64,000 nucleotides of DNA from Rikenellaceae bacterium. Lineage in GTDB: Bacteria > Bacteroidota > Bacteroidia > Bacteroidales > Rikenellaceae. The number at the start of each line of letters is the position of its first letter. Position 1 is the first letter of the stretch. The notes under the pieces are model-generated. The model worked only from the letters and a program-made list of their open reading frames with translations, did not search any database and was not told where the DNA came from. The DNA lies in assembly GCA_902363575.1 (NCBI GenBank), contig CABJAJ010000002.1, positions 496,001 to 560,000 of the forward strand, read 5' to 3'. Position numbers and translations under genes: made by a program. Positions 8,974-17,405 of this stretch are shown here, piece after piece.

Positions 8974-10011
8974 TTATTTGGCGATAATGATGTAAACGGG
9001 GAAGTGGTCGCTGTAACCGCCCTGAAAGTTATTCCCCACATACGTGCGCAGCGGGTATCCCTTGAACTGACCCTCTTTCTGTACCATATAGTGGCATCGG
9101 AAAATGTTGCCGTAAAACTTCGACTTGGGGGCTTTCTGCAACTTGAGCACTCCGGTCGAACCGTTGGCCAGGTTCTCCGTCACGACGATGTTGTCGAACA
9201 GGTTCCAGGCATCGCCATAGGCGAGCGTGCCGTGACCCGACCGAAGCACCTCATAGAACGGATTGAAAAATTCGCCCGGCTGCACCTCTGTAATGCGTGC
9301 TTTGGCGCCCAACCCTTCCGAAATGCTCGGATCCATCGGATCGTCGTTGAAGTCGCCCATCGCCACGATCTTGGTCGCGGGATTGACCTGCAATACCGAG
9401 TCGGCAATGCGACGCATTTGTTCGCCCACGGCAATGCGCTTGAACTCCGACGCCTCCTTGCCGCCCAGACGCGACGGCCAGTGCGCGACCATGAAGAAGA
9501 AAGGCTCCCCTTCGATGGTTCCCCACATGGTGCTGATGTCGCGCGTCTTGAAGTTGGGCAGTTGGGGCACTACCGTGCGGATCGGAGCGCTTCCCTCCAT
9601 CTTGAACACATCGGGACGGTAGAGGAACGCCACATCCACACCGCGCGCCTCGGGCGAGTCGTAATGGGATATACGGTAGTTGGCCGGTGCGAGCTTCGGC
9701 GTAGCGACGATATCCTCAAGCACCGAGCGGTTCTCGACCTCCGATACCCCGATCACGACGGGATAGCTCTTGTCGATGGCCGCGATGTCGAAGAGCACGC
9801 GCTCGATGTTGCCGAGTTTCTTGTAGTATTTGGCCGAGTTCCAGCGCTTGGGACCCTCCGGTGTAAACTCATCGTCCCTCACCTCGGGGTCGTTGATCGT
9901 GTCGAAGAAGTTCTCGAGATTGTAAAAGACAACCTTGTAAGGTTTCTGTGCGAAACATGCAACGGCCAGCAGCAAAAGCAGCGCACCCGTGCAGATCAGT
10001 CGTTTTTTCAT
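8974..10011 (-). CDS. Secreted endonuclease/exonuclease/phosphatase family nuclease
   Basis: This 345-residue protein has an N-terminal signal peptide (residues 1-21, ending CFAQ). The DNase I/ExoIII-like fold is complete: NLENFF (Asn31, Glu33), SEVEN (Glu91), AHWPSR (His177), GDFNDDP (Asp220, Asn222) and a final SDHFP. These residues bind the divalent metal and the scissile phosphate. The enzyme should cut DNA, RNA or phosphodiesters in the periplasm or outside the cell. It lies 12 nt after the non-specific endonuclease gene and 17 nt before the TonB receptor, in one operon. A lipid or inositol phosphatase role is possible for the fold but less likely beside a second nuclease. Confidence 0.9.
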   Translation of the reverse strand: MKKRLICTGALLLLLAVACFAQKPYKVVFYNLENFFDTINDPEVRDDEFTPEGPKRWNSAKYYKKLGNIERVLFDIAAIDKSYPVVIGVSEVENRSVLEDIVATPKLAPANYRISHYDSPEARGVDVAFLYRPDVFKMEGSAPIRTVVPQLPNFKTRDISTMWGTIEGEPFFFMVAHWPSRLGGKEASEFKRIAVGEQMRRIADSVLQVNPATKIVAMGDFNDDPMDPSISEGLGAKARITEVQPGEFFNPFYEVLRSGHGTLAYGDAWNLFDNIVVTENLANGSTGVLKLQKAPKSKFYGNIFRCHYMVQKEGQFKGYPLRTYVGNNFQGGYSDHFPVYIIIAK

Positions 10012-10023
10012 AAGTTCATGGTT

Positions 10024-11238
10024 TTACAGAGCCCATTGACTCGGATTGTTCTGTTGTTTGACCTCTTCGGGTACCTGCGGGAAGAACGTAAAGCCCGTTT
10101 TGTCCTCGATTTCGGCAACGCTCATACAGATCGACCGGGGCGGTTCGATATCCCCGTAGGATTTCTGCTCGACCCAGAAGCCGATCGACTTCAGCTCACT
10201 GGCGGAACAGTCCTTGATCCGCTTGCCCGTATTCCCGCTCACCGTGCGCAGCAGCACCTTGAAATAGTTGGTGGGAATCGGACACACCATCCCGGACTTG
10301 TCTGTCGTGGTGGTCGAAGTGGTTGCGTAATAGCACCCCGTCACCACATAGAGCGTGTCGTTGCACATATAGGTGCGAACCTTCGCCTCCAGGTTGGCCC
10401 ACATGTCCTGGTTGAGCCGGTTGAGCTGCGGGGTCATGTTGGTCGCATAGAAGGTCTGCGAGTTCATGTCCACGGTCGCCAGACGATCCGCCGACGGAAG
10501 CTGGTGTCCCCGGTCGTACGGCCCGTTGTAGGAGCCGCGCCCCAGGTTGGCCTGGTAGCTGCTGTTCACCTTCGGATCGTAGCCGAAGTCATCCTGGCGG
10601 TTGACCGAGCCCCGGTAAACATAGTGAAGCGGATAGGCGACCCAATGCGACACATGAAGCGTCTTGTCGAAGCAGAACGAATAGTTGCGCGCCCGGGCGC
10701 CGCTTGCCAGCGGAGCAAAATGGCTGAGGTAGATGTAATCGTCGCTGGTCTTCCGTTCGGGCAGCTCCGGCCAGTAATCGGCATGACCACCCGCATAGGG
10801 ATCGTCGTTGGAGCCCGCCGCAATCTGAATCAGCGTACGGGTGAACGGCTCGCCGCCCGCGAAGCTGAATTCGATCGTAGCGATCCGTTCGTCGCCGCCC
10901 GTGTTGGCCGCATAATAAACATAGAGCAGATTGGAGAGCGAATTCGCGGAAACCGTCCCTTCGCGTACGGTGCTGCCCTCGTAGTCACCCAGCTTGAACG
11001 AGCACCATGCCGCCCCCTCCTTGATCTCGGCACGCCAGGGCGTTCCCGCCAGTCCCGATATCACGATGGTCGCCGAACCCGACGCTGCGCTTACTGTCGA
11101 GGAGTTTTTCCACTCCACATCGCCGCCCGTACTCACACCTCCATTGCCGTCGCTGCCGCAAGCGCCCGAAAAGAGCGCCGTAAGAACGATCAGCAGCAGA
11201 CCAGCAGCCCGACAGGAATATCTTTGAATCAATGTCAT
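10024..11238 (-). CDS. DNA/RNA non-specific endonuclease lipoprotein (beta-beta-alpha metal)
   Basis: The protein has 404 residues. The signal peptide ends in a lipobox (SGAC, about residue 27) followed by a Gly/Asp-rich linker. Residues about 40-140 form a BACON-like beta domain (WRAEIKEGAAWC). The catalytic NUC1 domain follows, with DRGH (His245 as general base), then NMTPQLNRLNQDMW, whose Asn coordinates the magnesium; these are the hallmarks of Serratia-type nucleases. It would cut DNA and RNA into short oligonucleotides at the cell surface. It is the second gene of the operon, 84 nt after the BACON lipoprotein gene and 12 nt before the second nuclease. Confidence 0.93.
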   Translation of the reverse strand: MTLIQRYSCRAAGLLLIVLTALFSGACGSDGNGGVSTGGDVEWKNSSTVSAASGSATIVISGLAGTPWRAEIKEGAAWCSFKLGDYEGSTVREGTVSANSLSNLLYVYYAANTGGDERIATIEFSFAGGEPFTRTLIQIAAGSNDDPYAGGHADYWPELPERKTSDDYIYLSHFAPLASGARARNYSFCFDKTLHVSHWVAYPLHYVYRGSVNRQDDFGYDPKVNSSYQANLGRGSYNGPYDRGHQLPSADRLATVDMNSQTFYATNMTPQLNRLNQDMWANLEAKVRTYMCNDTLYVVTGCYYATTSTTTTDKSGMVCPIPTNYFKVLLRTVSGNTGKRIKDCSASELKSIGFWVEQKSYGDIEPPRSICMSVAEIEDKTGFTFFPQVPEEVKQQNNPSQWAL

Positions 11239-11322
11239 CTATAAAAATTAATAAGCTTTAAAGAAAACCAACTCTTGGCAGAGACATTCTGCCAAGAGTA
11301 GGTTTGCCAAATACATTCCGGA

Positions 11323-14300
11323 TCAATTCTTCCGGAAGAATGCGATACCGCCGATACCAGTCGTGTTCGTAGTAACGTAGCTGCGAATGAAGCGCGACTG
11401 CGCCGACGTACTGGTAAACATGTTTGCCGCAAATGCGTTGGACGATGCTTTCACGCCATTATCGTCGAAATCGGTCAGAGTCCAGGAGTTGTTACCCTTA
11501 TCGCTGGTCAGAATAAGCTGGTTCTTACCGTCTGCGCCGACCGTAAGGTACTGGCCATCGGACGTCTTGATGAAGAATTCGCCTGCGCTGCTACCCGCCT
11601 CGAGCGTAACTTCAGCCATTTTGTCCGTTGCGGTCGCAACCAGCTTACCATCCGTGAAATTATACGGATTCGTTTCACACTGCTTGTTGTAAAGCGTTCC
11701 TGCCCATACCTGGTAAGCCCCGGCAGCAAAACCGGCCATATAGTAAGTCCCTGCCGTCAGGTCGGCCACCTTCGTAACGAGGGTCAGGTCACCACCGGGC
11801 TGAACGCTTCCGGCAGCCTGACTTACGGGAACCGTGACGCTGTTACCGCCGGCCACTGCGATCGTGAGGGTCTGGCTGACCGCCGCGCCCGTATTGGCCG
11901 TTGCGGTCACCGTTACGGCGTTACCGCTGACCGTGGCAGAGAACGGAGCGCTCAGGCCGCTGGCCGAGAGGGCTGCGCCGTTCTGATCGGTAACCGTTAC
12001 GTTTACGGTCTGCGACCCGCCTGCTGCCGTGAAGTTCACCGACGTGGGATTAACGGCCGTGATCTGAGGATTTCCTGCGGGGGGGGGTGTTTCGCCACCG
12101 TCCGAATAGGTCAGCACCAGCTTGTTGATCTGGAAATTCTTGCTGTTCATCACCTCGATCCGATACGAAGTATTCTCGGTCGTGTTCGAGAGATTGAACG
12201 TCACCGTTTCGTTTGAGTTAATCGTCTGGTTCGTTCCACCTTCGGCGGCTACTCCGTTGGCATCGTTGATGGCGATTTCAATGGCGCTGCCCGAAGAGGT
12301 AGGCGTCGATACGACCACCTTCTGCAGCGATTTGCCCGCGATGGCCGGGAATGCCAGATAAGCGCCCTGCTTGCTGATATAAAGGCCCTTGTTCGGTTCG
12401 GGATTACCGTACTGCGAACCGTCCTGGAAGAAATAGGCGGCAGGGGCGTTTACGACGAACTCATAGCCGGCAATGGTATAGGTTGCCGTCACGGGGCCGG
12501 TCACTTTGGTGGTCGGGATGGCGGGCGTGGCGATATTCGGCCCCTGCCCGAAATCGATCGTGATTTCGTTTCCGCCCGGCGCAGGCGAAGAACCATTCTG
12601 CTTAACAGTCACGGTCTTGGAAGCCGAAACACCCGTTGCCGCTACCGTTACCGTACCCAGCGTCGCAGCCGAGGTGCCCGTATTGGCAGCCGAGGAGGTC
12701 ACCGTTACCGTCGCATTGCCCGTGCCGCTGGTCTTGTCGAGCGTGAAGCCCGAACCGTTGATCGTCGCCGTCCACGCTGCCGTGGTGGTGATCGTGAAGG
12801 TCGAGGTCGCACCGGATGCGTTGCCGAGAGTCACCTCCATCGGGCTCACATCCAATGTAACGGTCTGGCTGCTGCCGCCCAGATCGACCTGCTGGCCTCC
12901 GTTGCCGGCTTTCAGCGTCATGTCATCGAGACGATAGACCGAAGCCTCGTCAGCCGCATAGCGGATGTAGAGCTTGTCCGTCGCACTCTTGAGCGTGAAG
13001 TCTGCGGTACAGAATACCCAATAGGGTCTGTCCTGGTCGCCATTGTTTTTCGTGTAGGTGATCTCGTTCCAATTCGTGCCGTCAGCACTCAGCGAAACGT
13101 GCAATTTGGCGACATCGAACGTGTTGTCATACGACCCGTCGTCGTTGCGCTTTGAATAGCTGCCGCCGAAGGTGAGCTGGAAGTTCGTCGTCGAAGGCAT
13201 CGTGATGTTCTCCACCACGAAATAGGGCGAGTTGGTGCCGAAGAAGACCACATTCGGACCCGAAGCACCGTCGTATGCGCCCGCATCGGAAAGACCCGAA
13301 TTGCGGATCGAGGAGCCCTGACCGGAATAAGCCACCGTCGAAGCGCCCGTACCGGTCTTCGTATAGTCGGTGTACTGGTCGGGATAGGGCCACGGGCTCG
13401 ATACCTGCATCGTACCGAAAGTCTCGTTGTAAATCGCATCGCCTACGGGCGGTGTCCCGCCGCCCAGATCGACCACCTGACCGCCGTTGCCGGTCCGAAG
13501 CGTGATGTCATCGAGACGATAGACCGAAGCCTCGTCGGTTGCATAGCGGATATAGAGCAGGCTCGTCGGATTCTTCAGCGTGAAGTCCGAAGTGCAGAAT
13601 ACCCAGTAAGGCGTATCGGCATCGCCATTGTTCTTCGTGTAGGTGATCTCCTTCCAGTTCGTACCGTCGGCACTGAGCGATACGTGGAACTTGCTGACAT
13701 CGAACGTATTGTCATAGGAGCCGTCGTCGTTGCGCTTTGAATAGCTGCCGCCGAAGGTAAGCTGGAAATTCGTCGTAGAGGGCATGGTGATTCCTTCCAC
13801 TACGAAGTAGGGAGAGTTCGTTCCGAAGAAGACCACATTCGGACCCGAAGCCCCTTCGTAAGCGCCCGCATTGGAAAGACCCGAGTTGCGGATCGAGGAG
13901 CCCTGACCGGAATAACCGACCGTAGCGGCGCCCGAACCCTTCTTCGTGTAATCGGTGTACTGGTCGGGATAGGGCCACGGACTCGACACCGAAGCCGTGC
14001 CGAAAGTTTCATTGTAAATTTCATCCCCGACAGGAGGAGTAGGCGTATCGCCGTCCAGATTGACGATCTGACCGCCATTGCCGGTAGCCAGGGTGATATC
14101 GTCCAGACGGTAAACCGAGCTGACCTCGGCCGTGAAGCGGACATAAAGCTCGCTGACGGCAGGATCCAACGTGAAGTCCGACGTGCAGAACACCCAGTAG
14201 GGCGTTGCAGCGTCGCCGCTGTTCTTGGTATAGGTGATCTCCTTCCAATCCGTACCGTTGGCGCTCAGAGCCACATGGAATTTGTCGGTATTGAATACGT

Positions 14301-15018
14301 TGTCGTAGCTGCCGTCGTCGTTCTTGAAAGAGTAGCTGCCACCGAACGTCAGCCGGAGGTCGGTCTGCGACGAGGTGAGTTTGATCTTGTTAATGGTGAA
14401 CGAAGCGGGAGCGCCGCCGAAGAATACGACGTTGGGGCCCGAGGCACCGTCGTATGCACCGGCGTTGGAAAGACCCGAAGCACGGACGGAGGAATTCTGA
14501 CCGGAGAACGTGACGCCCTCGGCACCGGTGCCCGACGTATTCCAATCCTCATACTGATCGGGGTACGGATAGGGCGACGATACGGCCGTGTTGCCGATGG
14601 TCGTATGGAAGATGGTCTGCGCAGGAACGACCGCACCCTGCGTCACCGTCACTTTCTGCGTCTGCAGGTCGCCGTAGGAGTTGTAGATGGCGAACGTCAG
14701 CTCGGCGCTCTGCCCCTTGGTGGTCGCAGGCACGCGGACCTCAACGGTCGCATTGCCGTCGCCGCTCGCGGGCTCGACAGTCACCCATGTGGCGGCTTCA
14801 TCGTCCATGGTGACACGCCAGGGACGGTTGGCCTCGACAGCAAAGCTGCCGTCGCCCTCTTTGGGCGTACCGTCCTCATTGAAAGCCAGCGATGTGGGGG
14901 TGACTTTCAGATAAGGAGCGGAAGTGTCGTCGTTGTCATCGACACAGCCCATGAAAGTCGTCGAAACGACCATCACGAACATGCCGAGCAGCAACTTCAA
15001 ATAATTACGCTTTCTCAT
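11323..15018 (-). CDS. Large BACON-domain surface lipoprotein with three tandem repeats
   Basis: The 1231-residue protein starts at 15018, which yields a lipoprotein signal (MRKRNYLKLL, lipobox MGC) and an acidic surface-export stretch (CVDDNDD); an in-frame ATG at 15066 would hide it. Order: BACON domain (about 35-125), three copies of a roughly 196-residue beta-sandwich (about 130-710, each with SSP-PYPDQY, GASGPNVVFFG, LTFGGSYS and VYRLDDITL), a second BACON-like domain (about 720-815), a jelly-roll-like segment with AYLAFPAIAGKSLQKV, another BACON-like domain after a C9 tract, and a C-terminal trefoil-like tail. No catalytic motif is seen, so it is probably an adhesin that captures the polymer. 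It is the first gene of the operon, with its own promoter. Nucleic acid as ligand is inferred from the four downstream genes. Confidence 0.85.
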   Translation of the reverse strand: MRKRNYLKLLLGMFVMVVSTTFMGCVDDNDDTSAPYLKVTPTSLAFNEDGTPKEGDGSFAVEANRPWRVTMDDEAATWVTVEPASGDGNATVEVRVPATTKGQSAELTFAIYNSYGDLQTQKVTVTQGAVVPAQTIFHTTIGNTAVSSPYPYPDQYEDWNTSGTGAEGVTFSGQNSSVRASGLSNAGAYDGASGPNVVFFGGAPASFTINKIKLTSSQTDLRLTFGGSYSFKNDDGSYDNVFNTDKFHVALSANGTDWKEITYTKNSGDAATPYWVFCTSDFTLDPAVSELYVRFTAEVSSVYRLDDITLATGNGGQIVNLDGDTPTPPVGDEIYNETFGTASVSSPWPYPDQYTDYTKKGSGAATVGYSGQGSSIRNSGLSNAGAYEGASGPNVVFFGTNSPYFVVEGITMPSTTNFQLTFGGSYSKRNDDGSYDNTFDVSKFHVSLSADGTNWKEITYTKNNGDADTPYWVFCTSDFTLKNPTSLLYIRYATDEASVYRLDDITLRTGNGGQVVDLGGGTPPVGDAIYNETFGTMQVSSPWPYPDQYTDYTKTGTGASTVAYSGQGSSIRNSGLSDAGAYDGASGPNVVFFGTNSPYFVVENITMPSTTNFQLTFGGSYSKRNDDGSYDNTFDVAKLHVSLSADGTNWNEITYTKNNGDQDRPYWVFCTADFTLKSATDKLYIRYAADEASVYRLDDMTLKAGNGGQQVDLGGSSQTVTLDVSPMEVTLGNASGATSTFTITTTAAWTATINGSGFTLDKTSGTGNATVTVTSSAANTGTSAATLGTVTVAATGVSASKTVTVKQNGSSPAPGGNEITIDFGQGPNIATPAIPTTKVTGPVTATYTIAGYEFVVNAPAAYFFQDGSQYGNPEPNKGLYISKQGAYLAFPAIAGKSLQKVVVSTPTSSGSAIEIAINDANGVAAEGGTNQTINSNETVTFNLSNTTENTSYRIEVMNSKNFQINKLVLTYSDGGETPPPAGNPQITAVNPTSVNFTAAGGSQTVNVTVTDQNGAALSASGLSAPFSATVSGNAVTVTATANTGAAVSQTLTIAVAGGNSVTVPVSQAAGSVQPGGDLTLVTKVADLTAGTYYMAGFAAGAYQVWAGTLYNKQCETNPYNFTDGKLVATATDKMAEVTLEAGSSAGEFFIKTSDGQYLTVGADGKNQLILTSDKGNNSWTLTDFDDNGVKASSNAFAANMFTSTSAQSRFIRSYVTTNTTGIGGIAFFRKN
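12079..12087 (-). repeat. C9 homopolymer inside the BACON lipoprotein gene
   Basis: Nine consecutive C on the coding strand encode three prolines at about residue 978 of 1231. Gain or loss of one C would shift the frame and remove the last 250 or so residues. Tracts of this length are classic slippage sites. Confidence 0.9.
12890..14618 (-). repeat. Three tandem 585-591 bp coding repeats
   Basis: The same block lies three times in the BACON lipoprotein gene: about 14065-14618, 13480-14030 and 12890-13440. The equivalent TGTCATCGAG-like site falls at 14097, 13506 and 12921, giving periods of 591 and 585 bp. The second and third copies are nearly identical over long stretches of DNA, while the first is more diverged, pointing to a recent duplication of the inner copy. 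Confidence 0.9.
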
Positions 15019-15093
15019 AGCACTTGAATTGGTTAATAAAGTTATGTGTTTCAAAGTTCTTTTCACCGTATTTTACGTAATAGGAATATTGAG

Positions 15094-15124
15094 CAAAGTT
15101 ACAACATATTTTCCGATTAACAAA
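15094..15124 (-). promoter_or_regulatory. Promoter of the nucleic-acid operon
   Basis: On the minus strand TTTG (15124-15121), a 19-nt spacer and TAACTTTG (15101-15094) match the Bacteroidetes consensus. The start codon at 15018 lies about 70 nt after the predicted transcription start, leaving an AT-rich leader. Confidence 0.85.
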
Positions 15125-15320
15125 GCTCTCCGGCGCGGTTTTCCTGTAACGTTTCCGTTAAAAAACCGAACTGGCGTACAACAATTTGAGAACCAACTGA
15201 TAAAGGCTCCCTTGAGGAAACACGTCCGCAAAAAACCATCCAAAGGCGGCGGCACCCGGCCATTGCGCCCGAACAGGGCATCATTCCTTTCAAACGTTGC
15301 ATACACTCGTTCCGTAAAAC

Positions 15321-15359
15321 GCCGGGGCCTGCGATCCCGGCGGAATCGCAGGCCCCGGC
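15321..15359 (-). terminator. Terminator of the sua5-DUF4293 operon
   Basis: A perfect 15-bp stem (15321-15335 with 15345-15359) is followed on the minus strand by GTTTTACGG. It starts 11 nt after the DUF4293 stop. Confidence 0.85.
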
Positions 15360-15370
15360 AGAACGAATCG

Positions 15371-15835
15371 TTAACGGATGCGGTCGAGCGAACGGACCAG
15401 CACCTCGTCCCGGAAGATCGCCCGCGCAGCCAGGTAATCCAGCACGAGGCAGATCAGGGGAAACACGATGGCGACACGCATATGCTGCGCATGGAATTCA
15501 TACGCCGCGAAGAAGCGGTAGCTCAGGAAATAGTACACCGCCATCATGACTTCCACCCCCACCAGCAGCACCATTTGCACGATGCAGAGCCGGAGCTGCA
15601 ACAGCCGCCTTTTATACAGGAAGATCGCAACCGCTCCCAGCAGGCAGGACAAGGCGGCGAGAATCCCCAGGTAGAGGGTTTGTTGCACGACACTCCCTTC
15701 GGCATCGCGGAGCCCGAAGGCATAGAGATCGAAATGCTCCAGTCCGGCGGTGAAATGGGCCAGAGGAAGCCACAGCGTCAGGGCGGTCAGCGCGACAACG
15801 CCCGCAAGATAAAGGGTTTGAATACGTTGTATCAT
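15371..15835 (-). CDS. DUF4293 family four-helix membrane protein
   Basis: The 154-residue protein has four predicted membrane helices (about 5-25, 52-70, 80-100, 120-140) and a short hydrophilic tail ending in basic residues. The opening MIQRIQTLYL and the overall spacing fit DUF4293, a Bacteroidetes-restricted family of unknown function that in these genomes often lies near sua5/tsaC. It is the last gene of a four-gene operon, 6 nt after the glycosyltransferase gene, and is followed by a strong terminator. No catalytic motif is visible. Confidence 0.8.
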   Translation of the reverse strand: MIQRIQTLYLAGVVALTALTLWLPLAHFTAGLEHFDLYAFGLRDAEGSVVQQTLYLGILAALSCLLGAVAIFLYKRRLLQLRLCIVQMVLLVGVEVMMAVYYFLSYRFFAAYEFHAQHMRVAIVFPLICLVLDYLAARAIFRDEVLVRSLDRIR

Positions 15836-15841
15836 ATCGTA

Positions 15842-16804
15842 TCAGTTGATTTCACGGTCGATGAGGTATTTATTCCGCTCGCTCGAACCCCGATTGACGA
15901 GTTCGCCCAGGAAGCCCGCCAGGAAAAGCTGCACCCCCAAAACGACGGCGAGCATCGCCAGATAGAAAAGCGGTTGATCCGTCACGGGTCGCAGAGGCAG
16001 CGCATGGGCCTGTTTATAAAGTTTGGCGGCGATCAGCCACACCGTCGTGCCGCCGCCAATGAGGAACATCAGCGTGCCGAGCCCCCCGAAGAAATACATG
16101 GGCGAACGGCCGAAATGGGCCATGAACGAGACGGTAATCAGGTCGAGATACCCTTTGAGCATACGCTCCATTCCGAATTTGGAGCAGCCGTACTTGCGGG
16201 CCCTGTGCTCGACCGCTTTCTCGCCGATCCGCCGGAAACCCGCCTGTTTCGCGAGGATGGGAATGTAGCGGTGCATTTCGCCGTAAACCTCGATGGCCTT
16301 GACCACCTTGCGGCGGTAGGCTTTCAGTCCGCAGTTGAAATCGTGCAGCCGGATACCAGACACTGCGCGTGCCGTCCAGTTGAAAAACCGGCTCGGGAGG
16401 CGTTTGCCCGCCGGATCGTGGCGCTTGCGCTTCCACCCCGACACCAGGTCGTATCCCTCGTCGAGAATCATGCGGCGCATGGCGGGAATCTCGTCGGGTG
16501 AGTCCTGCAGATCGGCGTCCATCGTGAAGACGACCTCCCCCCGCGCAGCGGCAAAACCGCAGTAGAGCGCTGCGGACTTGCCGTAATTGCGGGCGAAGCC
16601 GATCGCACGGATCGCCGCAAAGCGTTCCTTGAGTTGCATGATCGTCGCCCAGGATGCGTCGTCGGAGCCGTCGTCGATCAAGAGGAGTTCGTAGCTCAGC
16701 CGGTTGTCCGCAGCGACCCGGTCGATCCATTCGACCAGTTCGGGCAGCGATTCCGCCTCGTTGTAGAGCGGCACGACGACCGAAATATCGGGAGTGCTCT
16801 GCAT
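15842..16804 (-). CDS. GT2 glycosyltransferase, DPM1/GtrB-like, with C-terminal membrane helices
   Basis: The 320-residue protein starts at 16804 (MQSTPDISVV); upstream in-frame ATGs fall inside the DUF4199 gene. The N-terminal GT-A domain carries VVPLYNEAESLP for nucleotide-sugar binding, the DxD-like MDADLQDSP and a later SGWKRKRHDP. Two membrane helices follow (about 230-255 and 268-290), the arrangement of polyprenyl-phosphate glycosyltransferases such as GtrB and DPM1. It probably links a sugar to undecaprenyl-phosphate on the inner face of the membrane for envelope glycan modification. It starts 7 nt after the DUF4199 gene. The sugar is unknown. Confidence 0.9.
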   Translation of the reverse strand: MQSTPDISVVVPLYNEAESLPELVEWIDRVAADNRLSYELLLIDDGSDDASWATIMQLKERFAAIRAIGFARNYGKSAALYCGFAAARGEVVFTMDADLQDSPDEIPAMRRMILDEGYDLVSGWKRKRHDPAGKRLPSRFFNWTARAVSGIRLHDFNCGLKAYRRKVVKAIEVYGEMHRYIPILAKQAGFRRIGEKAVEHRARKYGCSKFGMERMLKGYLDLITVSFMAHFGRSPMYFFGGLGTLMFLIGGGTTVWLIAAKLYKQAHALPLRPVTDQPLFYLAMLAVVLGVQLFLAGFLGELVNRGSSERNKYLIDREIN

Positions 16805-16811
16805 GGTTAGA

Positions 16812-17396
16812 TCAGTTTCCGCCCTCCGTATCGAAGGGCCGGGGTGCGCGGGAGATGACTCCCGCAATGACGAGGCCGATCAATCCGCCGGCCACGACAT
16901 ACCAGAACATTGAACTGGCGATGGCGGCGAAAATGGAGGGTTCCGGCGTCGAACGCAGCTGTTCAAACAGCAGTTCATAGGCATCCACAGTCGCAGCCGG
17001 AACGGGAACCTCCGAAAGAAGTCCATTCACGGAGTCGATGTAACGCTCCGTATATACGTCGTATCCGATCGCCACATGCCGGTAAAAGTAGCCCGCAGCC
17101 CCGGCAATCAGGCCCGAAAGCAGCGACATGACCACGATAAAACCGAATCCCTGTCCGAAAGAGAACCCCTCCTCCGGCGCGTAAAGTGCGGCCCGCTTAC
17201 GGGTAAACCGGTAAAGCAGCCAGATAAACACACCGGCCAGAGCCAGCCATTCCACGATGACCAAACCGTACATACCGATGCCGCCCTTGAGCAGCATGGC
17301 CTGTTCCGCCACGTTGGAAACGGCCATCACCAATCCGATGATCGCCCCGCCGCGGCAGGCGTCGTTCCAGAAATTCGATTTCTCCATATCGTTCAA
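16812..17396 (-). CDS. DUF4199 family membrane protein
   Basis: The 194-residue protein has four membrane helices: about 15-33, 42-62, 78-100 and 150-175. A roughly 45-residue extracytoplasmic loop lies between helices 3 and 4. The pattern and the opening FWNDACRGGAIIGL match DUF4199, a common Bacteroidetes family of unknown function often found just before a DPM1-like glycosyltransferase, as here. A second possible start (MEKSNF) lies three codons later at 17387. The gene begins 9 nt after sua5 and ends 7 nt before the glycosyltransferase, so translation is likely coupled. Confidence 0.82.
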   Translation of the reverse strand: MNDMEKSNFWNDACRGGAIIGLVMAVSNVAEQAMLLKGGIGMYGLVIVEWLALAGVFIWLLYRFTRKRAALYAPEEGFSFGQGFGFIVVMSLLSGLIAGAAGYFYRHVAIGYDVYTERYIDSVNGLLSEVPVPAATVDAYELLFEQLRSTPEPSIFAAIASSMFWYVVAGGLIGLVIAGVISRAPRPFDTEGGN

Positions 17397-17405
17397 TCTA
17401 CTTGT

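Noticed and set aside
8974..10011. The EEP-fold protein as an inositol or sphingolipid phosphatase
   Set aside because: The fold allows it, but the gene lies between a non-specific nuclease and the receptor/OB-like pair, so a nuclease fits the context better.
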